Of a stretch of 20,264 bases of DNA, positions 15,294 through 20,264 are shown one piece after another. This stretch comes from an uncultured Eubacteriales bacterium (lineage in GTDB: Bacteria > Bacillota > Clostridia > Lachnospirales > Lachnospiraceae): contig UQZF01000030.1 of the NCBI GenBank assembly GCA_900545455.1, positions 1-20,264 on the forward strand, read 5' to 3'. The translations under genes were made by a program, and so were the position numbers. A model generated the notes under the pieces. It was not told where the DNA came from and ran no database searches. It was given only the letters and a program-made list of their open reading frames with translations. The stretch's first letter is position 1. Each line of letters begins with the position of its first letter.

Positions 15294-15328
15294 CTCATTA
15301 CCATAAAAATCAGGAGATTCTCTAAAGG

Positions 15329-16078
15329 ATGACACTTCAAAGATTATTGAGTTATGTACGCAAGGCCGTAGACGAATATGGACTTATAGAGAATGGGGAT
15401 AAAATTGCCGTTGGAATATCAGGTGGAAAGGACAGCCTTACTCTGCTCTATGCATTGAGCGAGCTCAGAAGATTCTATCCGAAGGAATTCGAAGTGTGTG
15501 CGATAACTGTACATCTTGGAATTGCAGGGATGGATTTTTCAAAGGTGGCAGAACTATGTGAAAAATTGGATGTTCCATATTATATAGTTGATACGGAAAT
15601 CAATGACATTGTATTCAATGTGAGAAAGGAATCTAATCCGTGTGCGTTGTGTGCCAAGCTGAGAAAAGGTGCATTCAATAATAAGGCATTGGAGTTAGGA
15701 TGCAATAAGATTGCCTACGCTCATCATCGTGATGATGTAAACGAGACATTCATGATGTCACTTATATATGAAGGTAGAATACATACTTTCTCCCCTATGA
15801 GCCACTTGGATAAAACGAATCTTACGCTGATAAGACCGTTAATATTCGCACCGGAGGCTGATATTATAGGTTTTGCAAAGAAATATAAGCTTCCTGTAGT
15901 GAAGAACCTCTGCCCTGCCGACGGAGTGACAAAGAGAGAGGAAACCAAAGAGCTGATTAAAAAAATTAATGATGAAGCACACGGATTCCACACAAGGCTG
16001 TTCTCAGCGATTGTTAACGGCAAGCTTGAAGACTGGCCGTCTAGAAATGAACACACAAGAGGAAAAAAAGCTGATTAG
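15329..16078 (+). CDS. TtcA-family PP-loop tRNA 2-thiocytidine synthase-like protein
   Basis: ATP-dependent PP-loop protein of 249 aa, likely thiolating a tRNA base (2-thiocytidine at position 32 in characterised TtcA). The PP-loop SGGKDS is at residues 31-36. The CxxC pair is Cys105 and Cys108 (NPCALCAKLRKG), and a third cysteine, Cys195 (KNLCPADG), matches the three-Cys iron-sulfur site of TtcA. AHHRDDVNETFMMSL is the usual ATP-side helix. Start ATG 15329 has AAAGG directly before it and CAGGAG about 14 bases upstream; the second is probably the functional site or another start is used. Its stop overlaps the stop of the convergent LysM gene by four bases. Clostridial members are often listed only as TtcA-family ATPase, so the exact base is inferred. 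Confidence 0.85.
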   Translation: MTLQRLLSYVRKAVDEYGLIENGDKIAVGISGGKDSLTLLYALSELRRFYPKEFEVCAITVHLGIAGMDFSKVAELCEKLDVPYYIVDTEINDIVFNVRKESNPCALCAKLRKGAFNNKALELGCNKIAYAHHRDDVNETFMMSLIYEGRIHTFSPMSHLDKTNLTLIRPLIFAPEADIIGFAKKYKLPVVKNLCPADGVTKREETKELIKKINDEAHGFHTRLFSAIVNGKLEDWPSRNEHTRGKKAD

Positions 16079-16521
16079 CGATTACCCTGACAGATATCGT
16101 CCAGCGCAGCATACATGCCTGTGTCAGGTGTTGTGTATACAGGAATAATCAGGTTACATCCGGCGTATATAGAGTCACTTGTAAGACCGTTAATCTCCTT
16201 CACTTCGCGGATATACTGGTATACAGAGCTGTAATGTTCGTCCGCGTATTCACATGCTATACTCCAGAGGGTGTCATTGGCTGATAATGTTATACTTGTA
16301 AATCCCTTGACTGAATTGTCAGGTGCGACATTATCACCGGCACTCACTACATTGGCAAATATGATAATGGTAAAAACAGCTATGAGTGCTATAACAAATG
16401 AAATAATGCCAAATTTCTTCATACGTCTTCTACGGGCTGCTGCGATACGGCTCTTGCGCATAATCTCTCTTACTGAGAGTCCGCCCTCCACGATTCTAAA
16501 GTTATCTGCTGCTGTATTCAT
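16075..16521 (-). CDS. YneA-like SOS-induced cell-division suppressor (membrane-LysM protein)
   Basis: A 148-aa protein with a basic cytoplasmic N-terminus (RRRMKK just before the membrane), one transmembrane helix at about 37-60 and an exported LysM domain at about 76-128 (ITLSANDTLWSIACEY ... INGLTSDSIYAGCNLIIPVY). This is the layout of Bacillus YneA, which halts division during DNA damage and is divergent from lexA. Position and architecture therefore point to a YneA equivalent, though the N-terminal tail is longer than in Bacillus YneA. The start at 16521 has an excellent AGGAGG eight bases upstream. Its promoter region contains several LexA-type boxes, so SOS induction is expected. The role is inferred by analogy; sequence identity outside LysM was not assessed. 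Confidence 0.8.
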   Translation of the reverse strand: MNTAADNFRIVEGGLSVREIMRKSRIAAARRRRMKKFGIISFVIALIAVFTIIIFANVVSAGDNVAPDNSVKGFTSITLSANDTLWSIACEYADEHYSSVYQYIREVKEINGLTSDSIYAGCNLIIPVYTTPDTGMYAALDDICQGNR

Positions 16522-16578
16522 GGTAATTCCTCCTGTGTTAATTATGTGTTGTTAAATGTGATGTGCATAGAAATATAT

Positions 16579-16605
16579 CGAACAGTTATTCCGAACATAT
16601 ATTCT
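16579..16605. promoter_or_regulatory. Two tandem LexA boxes on the YneA side
   Basis: CGAACAGTTATTCC (16579-16592) and CGAACATATATTCT (16592-16605) each follow the Firmicute SOS pattern CGAAC-N4-GTTCG with an A in place of the G that opens the right half. Their starts are exactly 13 bases apart. They lie at and just downstream of the predicted YneA-like transcription start. Confidence 0.8.
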
Positions 16606-16611
16606 AAAAAG

Positions 16612-16640
16612 ACTATACCATCCAAACACGTGTTTGTCAA
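16612..16640 (-). promoter_or_regulatory. Promoter of the YneA-like gene
   Basis: On the minus strand, a perfect TTGACA (16640-16635), an exact 17-base spacer and TATAGT (16617-16612). Transcription would start near 16605. A symmetric LexA-type box overlaps the -35 and spacer, and two more cover the start region, so LexA should block it tightly. Confidence 0.75.
16623..16636. promoter_or_regulatory. Symmetric LexA-like box over the YneA-side -35
   Basis: CAAACACGTGTTTG is a perfect 14-bp palindrome differing from CGAAC-N4-GTTCG at one symmetric position in each half. It overlaps two bases of the -35 and most of the spacer of the minus-strand promoter. It could alternatively bind another dimeric regulator. 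Confidence 0.55.
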
Positions 16641-16649
16641 TAGAAAATA

Positions 16650-16689
16650 CGAACATTTATTCGGAACATTTATTTTGAACATTTGTTTG
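16650..16689. promoter_or_regulatory. Three tandem LexA boxes on the lexA side
   Basis: CGAACATTTATTCG (16650-16663), GGAACATTTATTTT (16663-16676) and TGAACATTTGTTTG (16676-16689) begin exactly 13 bases apart. The last overlaps the lexA -35 by three bases. The decreasing match to consensus suggests graded affinity and autoregulation. Confidence 0.8.
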
Positions 16690-16715
16690 CATTTTACAGA
16701 GCTATGTGTTATAAT
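16687..16715 (+). promoter_or_regulatory. Promoter of lexA
   Basis: TTGCAT at 16687-16692, an exact 17-base spacer and TATAAT at 16710-16715, preceded by TGT, which gives an extended -10. It lies about 64 bases before the lexA start and touches the third LexA box. Confidence 0.75.
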
Positions 16716-16778
16716 TAATAAAATTATATTTAACGATATAAAGGCATGAGCTATTACATATTTTAGGAGGATATTATT

Positions 16779-17405
16779 ATGGCAAGCGGAAGAATTACAC
16801 CGAAACAGCAGGAGATACTCGACTTTCTTAAGAAGGAAATACTTACCAAGGGTTATCCGCCTGCAGTAAGAGAGATTTGCGAGGCAGTACATCTTAAGTC
16901 AACGTCAAGTGTCCACTCACATCTTGAGACACTTGAGAAGAACGGATATATCAGAAGAGACCCTACTAAGCCGAGAGCGATAGAGATTATTGACGATTCA
17001 TTCAATTATTTGCGAACTGAGGCGGAGATTACAAGCATTCCGGTTATCGGTACGGTTGCGGCAGGACAGCCGCTTCTTGCAGTCGAGAATATTACAGACT
17101 ACTTCCCTTTTCCTGCGGATTTACTTCCGAATGAGGAGACATTCATACTCCGTGTCAAGGGCGAGAGCATGATTAATATGGGAATATATGATGGAGATTA
17201 TCTGATAGTTGAGAAGACTAATACAGCCAAGAACGGGGAGGTTGTTGTCGCTCTTGTTGACGATTCCGCAACGGTTAAGCGTTTTTACGCCGAGGACGGA
17301 CATTTCCGCCTTCAGCCGGAGAACGACTATATGGATCCGATTATCGTTGACCATGTTGAGATACTGGGCAGGGCGATAAGACTTATAAGAATGAATATTG
17401 TATAG
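16779..17405 (+). CDS. lexA: LexA SOS repressor
   Basis: Transcriptional repressor of the SOS regulon that self-cleaves when stimulated by RecA filaments. The 208-aa protein has an N-terminal winged helix domain (about 1-70; ITPKQQEILDFL, PPAVREICEAVHLKSTSSVHSHL) and a C-terminal peptidase domain. The cleavage site is Ala95-Gly96 (GTVAAGQPLLA), the nucleophile is Ser130 (VKGESM) and the general base is Lys167 (ATVKRFY). The start at 16779 follows TTAGGAGG. The gene is divergent from the YneA-like gene and carries three boxes of its own target motif upstream, so it should repress itself. It ends at a terminator shared with the convergent fol operon. The assignment is certain. Confidence 0.97.
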   Translation: MASGRITPKQQEILDFLKKEILTKGYPPAVREICEAVHLKSTSSVHSHLETLEKNGYIRRDPTKPRAIEIIDDSFNYLRTEAEITSIPVIGTVAAGQPLLAVENITDYFPFPADLLPNEETFILRVKGESMINMGIYDGDYLIVEKTNTAKNGEVVVALVDDSATVKRFYAEDGHFRLQPENDYMDPIIVDHVEILGRAIRLIRMNIV

Positions 17406-17437
17406 TTATATTGCTTGAATTCAATAGATAATTACAG

Positions 17438-17477
17438 AAGCCGTGGCATACTGTTTTGGTTTGCCACGGCTTTATTT
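17438..17477. terminator. Strong terminator of lexA, possibly bidirectional
   Basis: An 11-bp perfect stem (AAGCCGTGGCA at 17438-17448 with TGCCACGGCTT at 17462-17472) has a 13-base loop and is followed by TTTATTTCG. It can also serve the convergent folB-folK gene. Between it and that gene lies an 18-bp A/T-rich palindrome (17499-17516). Confidence 0.85.
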
Positions 17478-17515
17478 CGTATTCTGAATTTGCATAACAC
17501 TTATTATATAATAAG

Positions 17516-18382
17516 TTACTTTGATTTAGAGATAAGATTTGCAAGAAGTTCCTGCACTGTCGCCTGCTTTACGGGATGATATGCGAATGGTGCAATATCG
17601 CAGAGCGGCTGCAATACGAATAATCGGTTGTGCATATCTATATGCGGGATACTCAGCGTCTCGGTGTGCATTATCACGTCATCGTACAGCAGAATATCCA
17701 TGTCGAGGGTTCTGGGACCCCAATGAATCTCCCTTGTGCGGTTGTTTCCCTTCTCAACAAGATGGAGATAATCGAGAAGCTCTTCCGGCTCCAATATGGT
17801 GTCTATGCTCATACAGCAGTTAAGAAAGTTCTGCTGTTCTACGCCGCCATACGGCTCTGTTTCGTATATGGGCGATATTCTCCCTAACCTGATGCATTTA
17901 TGGCTTCTGAGGGCATTTAGCGCGTTCTGGAGATACTCCTCGCGCTCTCCTATGTTGGAACCGAGTGACAGATAGACGCGGTGCCAGCCTCTTGTGAGTT
18001 CAACCGAAACCGTCTCAAGAGGAAGTTTGACAGGTGCCCACGGCTTTTTAAGCTCGATGTGAACTCTGTTGAGGTTCGAAATGTCAAGCAGAAGGTATTC
18101 TGCGAGTCGGCTCGCTGCCGTTTCAATCAGCTCGTAAGTGTCGTTCATCAAAAATGCAGTGATTTTAGCGGCGGCGACACCGTAATCGATTGAGGCGTCG
18201 AGATTCTCAGGCGTGTATTCGGCGTGTCCGAGACTGTCTGTATATATGCGGTGTCCGACGGCATCGGTAAAATCCGTGTAGAGGTCAGCGTTTACAACGA
18301 ACTTCTGACCGAGACGGTTCTCCTCCTCGAATACGCCGTGATTTGCAAAAACTTCAAGGTTTTTAATATGTATTATGTCCAT
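17516..18382 (-). CDS. Bifunctional dihydroneopterin aldolase / HPPK (FolB-FolK fusion)
   Basis: Two consecutive folate steps in one 288-aa polypeptide: dihydroneopterin to 6-hydroxymethyl-dihydropterin, then its pyrophosphorylation. The FolB part (about 1-130) shows NHGVFEEE and the HIELKKPWAPV segment with the conserved Lys. The FolK part (about 134-288) shows LSLGSNIGERE, ISPIYETEPYG, NRTREIHWGPRTLDMDILLY with metal-binding Asp227 and Asp229, and IPHIDMHNRLFVLQPL. The FolB part has an expanded loop at about 42-62 (AVGHRIYTDSLGHAEYTPEN) compared with short family members. I start at ATG 18382 with GAGGAA eight bases upstream; the frame open from 18415 lacks a site. It is the last gene of the minus-strand fol operon, 48 bases after folP. 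Confidence 0.93.
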   Translation of the reverse strand: MDIIHIKNLEVFANHGVFEEENRLGQKFVVNADLYTDFTDAVGHRIYTDSLGHAEYTPENLDASIDYGVAAAKITAFLMNDTYELIETAASRLAEYLLLDISNLNRVHIELKKPWAPVKLPLETVSVELTRGWHRVYLSLGSNIGEREEYLQNALNALRSHKCIRLGRISPIYETEPYGGVEQQNFLNCCMSIDTILEPEELLDYLHLVEKGNNRTREIHWGPRTLDMDILLYDDVIMHTETLSIPHIDMHNRLFVLQPLCDIAPFAYHPVKQATVQELLANLISKSK

Positions 18383-18430
18383 GGATAGTTCCTCGTTTCT
18401 TATAGATAGCAGCACTTACAGCTTCAATAT

Positions 18431-19279
18431 TTATCTGTCAAAGCTCTTTCCGATGACTGCTGCCGCCATTTTGAGAGCCCTGAAATTCTCCTTTACATCG
18501 TGGACTCTGAATATTGATGCACCTCTAATAAGACCGATTACGCTCGTGGCAACAGTGCCCTCGACGCGCTCGCTCTTAGGAAGGTCAAGCGTGAGTCCGA
18601 CGACGGATTTCCTTGAGGTGCCGAGAAGCACAGGGTATCCGAGTTCGCAGAGCTTATCCACGGTGTTGATTGCGGTAAGGTTCTGCTCTAATGACTTGGC
18701 AAAGCCGACACCCGGATCGAGGATGATTTTGTCGGCGGAGATGCCGCTGCTTAATGCACAGTCGATTATGCGCCTGTTGTCGTCAAGGTAATCCGCAAGA
18801 AAGTCATTGTACTCGGCAGTTTTTCTGTTGTGCATCAGACAGCACGGAACGTCCGCTGATGCGAGAAGCTTAGCCATAGGTGAAATGACTGTGCCGTCAG
18901 CTTTGGTTTCACAGTTATACATGAGCCCCCATATATCGTTGATCATGTCGGCACCCGCTTCAAGTCCTGCTGCCGCAACGCCGGATTTGTAGGTGTCGAG
19001 GGATACAGGGATGTCAAAACGCTCCTTAACGGCTCTTATAACCGGGGTGACACGCTCAATCTCCTCGTCGTCCGAGATCATGACATATCCCGGGCGCGTC
19101 GATTCACCGCCTATATCTATGAGTGCCGCACCGTCCTTTATCATTTCCTCGGTATGAAAAAGTGCCGCATCAATGTTGTTAAAGCATCCGCCGTCCGAAA
19201 AGGAATCAGGCGTGACATTCAATATGCCGCACACATACGCGCTTTCTTTTAAGTCAAAATTCCTGCTGCCAATGTACAT
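18431..19279 (-). CDS. folP: Dihydropteroate synthase
   Basis: Condenses hydroxymethyl-dihydropterin pyrophosphate with p-aminobenzoate; this is the sulfonamide target. The 282-aa TIM-barrel protein has all family boxes: CGILNVTPDSFSDGG (17-31), LIDIGGESTRPG (53-64), PVSLDTYKSG (91-100), MINDIWG (112-118), ILDPGVGFAKS (186-196), LLGTSRKS (218-225) and IFRVHDV (256-262). The start at 19279 follows GGAGGG at eight bases. It lies between folE and folB-folK with gaps of about 50 bases, consistent with one operon. Nothing in the visible loops suggests a Sul-type acquired enzyme. Confidence 0.96.
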   Translation of the reverse strand: MYIGSRNFDLKESAYVCGILNVTPDSFSDGGCFNNIDAALFHTEEMIKDGAALIDIGGESTRPGYVMISDDEEIERVTPVIRAVKERFDIPVSLDTYKSGVAAAGLEAGADMINDIWGLMYNCETKADGTVISPMAKLLASADVPCCLMHNRKTAEYNDFLADYLDDNRRIIDCALSSGISADKIILDPGVGFAKSLEQNLTAINTVDKLCELGYPVLLGTSRKSVVGLTLDLPKSERVEGTVATSVIGLIRGASIFRVHDVKENFRALKMAAAVIGKSFDR

Positions 19280-19332
19280 TCAATATGCCCTCCGGGTAAG
19301 TTTCTGTATTATAAAATGGTTTACCGATTAAA

Positions 19333-19917
19333 TTATCGTCCAATCATTGTCAAAACACGCGAGACAGCCGCATCGTTGTTCTCAAACGAGCCCCTGCACA
19401 CATAGGTCATGGTGCTGCTTCCGGGCTTTTTGACACCGCGCATCGTCATACACATGTGCTCAGCCTCTATGACAACCATAACGCCCTCTACATGAAGATA
19501 GTTCATTATGGCATCCGCTATCTGTGCCGTGAGACGTTCCTGAAGCTGCGGGCGCTTGGCGTACTCCTCCACCGTCCTTGCAAGCTTGCTTAACCCCGCC
19601 ACTCTTCCGTTTGAAATGTAGGCGATATGTGCTTTGCCGTAAAAAGGAAGCAGATGGTGTTCGCACATCGAGTAAAACGTGATGTCCTTTTCAAGAATCA
19701 GTTGCCCTTTCTGCGCCTCAAAGGTCTTAGAAAGTATGTCGCGGACAATGGCATCCTTGTCATTTATATCTATCCTGTCCCTGTCGATTCCCGCAAAAAT
19801 CTCCTCGTACATGCGCGCTATTCTGTCTGGTGTCTCGATGAGCCCCTCGCGGGCTGTGTCTTCACCCACGCCCTCAAGAATAAGCCTTACTCCCTCTTTT
19901 ATCTTTTCCTTGTCCAT
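19333..19917 (-). CDS. folE: GTP cyclohydrolase I
   Basis: First folate step: GTP to 7,8-dihydroneopterin triphosphate plus formate. The 194-aa protein has the type IA zinc site Cys85 and His88 (SMCEHHLLPFYGKAH) and Cys156 (EAEHMCMTMRG), with the family stretches GLIETPDRIARMYEEIF, GLSKLARTVEEYAKRPQLQERLT and KKPGSSTMTYVCRGSF. Its start at 19917 overlaps the end of folC by 19 bases, indicating translational coupling; GAGAGG lies about 9 bases upstream inside folC. No dihydroneopterin triphosphate pyrophosphohydrolase gene is seen in the window, so that step must be supplied elsewhere. Confidence 0.97.
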   Translation of the reverse strand: MDKEKIKEGVRLILEGVGEDTAREGLIETPDRIARMYEEIFAGIDRDRIDINDKDAIVRDILSKTFEAQKGQLILEKDITFYSMCEHHLLPFYGKAHIAYISNGRVAGLSKLARTVEEYAKRPQLQERLTAQIADAIMNYLHVEGVMVVIEAEHMCMTMRGVKKPGSSTMTYVCRGSFENNDAAVSRVLTMIGR

Positions 19918-20264
19918 TCGTTGTATGCCTCTCTGATTCGGTTAAGATGTGAGAGTGAGCCAAAGGCAAGCACAACCACATCACCGTTATTGTATTTTAC
20001 CGCTTTGTCGACTGCCTCGGGTATATCCGCACAGCTCTCGGCGATATTTTTATGTTCATTTATACGCATTGCAAGCTCATCCGCTGACATGGCGCGTGGA
20101 TTGTCAGGCGTTGCGATGGTAAAAATATGGTCAGCCATCGGAAGCATGAGATTTATTATGCTCTCATAATCCTTGTCGGCAAACACGCCCATTATGTAGA
20201 CAAGCTTTCTGCTGCCTAAAACATCGTCCGTAAAATATTTTTTGACGGATGAGCTCAACTGTCG
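19899..20264 (-). CDS. folC: Folylpolyglutamate / dihydrofolate synthase, C-terminal part (5' end outside window)
   Basis: Adds glutamate to dihydropteroate and/or reduced folates. Only the last 121 residues are in the window; the frame is open to base 20264 and the start lies beyond. The visible part is the Mur-ligase-type C-terminal domain: KLVYIMGVFADKDYESI (the family's GxxxDKD strand-loop), HIFTIATPDNPRAMSADELA and a final GDVVVLAFGSLSHLNRIREAY, corresponding to the usual VxGSLYLxGxxR end. It is the first visible gene of the fol operon. Assignment relies on this domain plus the fol context; whether it has both activities cannot be judged. Confidence 0.88.
   Translation of the reverse strand, partial: RQLSSSVKKYFTDDVLGSRKLVYIMGVFADKDYESIINLMLPMADHIFTIATPDNPRAMSADELAMRINEHKNIAESCADIPEAVDKAVKYNNGDVVVLAFGSLSHLNRIREAYNEWTRKR

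Noticed and set aside
17499..17516. 18-bp A/T palindrome before folB-folK considered as an operator
   Set aside because: It sits at the 3' end of that gene (overlapping the stop) and is composed only of simple A/T steps apart from its edges, so chance or part of the terminator region is more likely.

Overview
The window looks like a chromosomal core region of a low-to-moderate GC Gram-positive anaerobe of the Clostridia, most likely Lachnospiraceae (Roseburia / Agathobacter / Butyrivibrio-like). This rests on gene content and order, strong AGGAGG-type ribosome binding sites and sigma-A-like promoters. It is not based on any database search. I see no rRNA, tRNA, CRISPR array, insertion sequence or prophage.

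Layout. 1-1236 (+): the end of methylglyoxal synthase (mgsA), then a lipoprotein D,D-carboxypeptidase. 1293-1505 (-): a small DUF378 membrane protein. 1612-7823 (+): a tightly packed probable operon made of an HlyD-like membrane protein, the PLP protein YggS/YlmE, SepF, the S4 protein YlmH, AroB, LspA and an RluD-type pseudouridine synthase. This is the Gram-positive cell-division neighbourhood with ylmG, divIVA and ileS missing between its members and aroB placed inside. 7842-10373 (+): a promoter, an unrecognised 206-aa protein and the CstA transporter, closed by a terminator. 10387-12599 (+): a promoter, a cytidylate-kinase-like protein and an unrecognised membrane-anchored 484-aa protein, closed by a terminator shared with the convergent gene.

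12606-14938 (-): a Xer-type tyrosine recombinase and a DEAD-box RNA helicase. A 28-bp perfectly symmetric inverted repeat lies between them. 14939-15264 has no gene and carries two copies of a structured intergenic repeat; the second is bounded by 9-bp terminal inverted repeats and holds a 21-bp perfect stem. 15265-16078 (+): a promoter and a TtcA-family PP-loop tRNA-thiolation-type protein.

16075-17405: an SOS module. lexA (+) and a membrane-LysM protein (-) are divergent, in the arrangement of Bacillus lexA/yneA, and share an intergenic region with five LexA-type boxes in two exact 13-bp-phased clusters plus a sixth symmetric box over the yneA-side promoter. 17516-20264 (-): the folate operon folC (partial), folE, folP and a folB-folK fusion, making dihydropteroate from GTP and pABA and then glutamylating it.

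Functionally, the window joins envelope growth and division (carboxypeptidase, SepF, YlmH, LspA), DNA-damage division control (LexA and the YneA-like protein), RNA modification (RluD, TtcA-like, helicase), shikimate synthesis and folate synthesis. The points most worth a second look are the phased LexA array, the structured repeat with a compensatory base-pair change, and the palindrome next to the recombinase.
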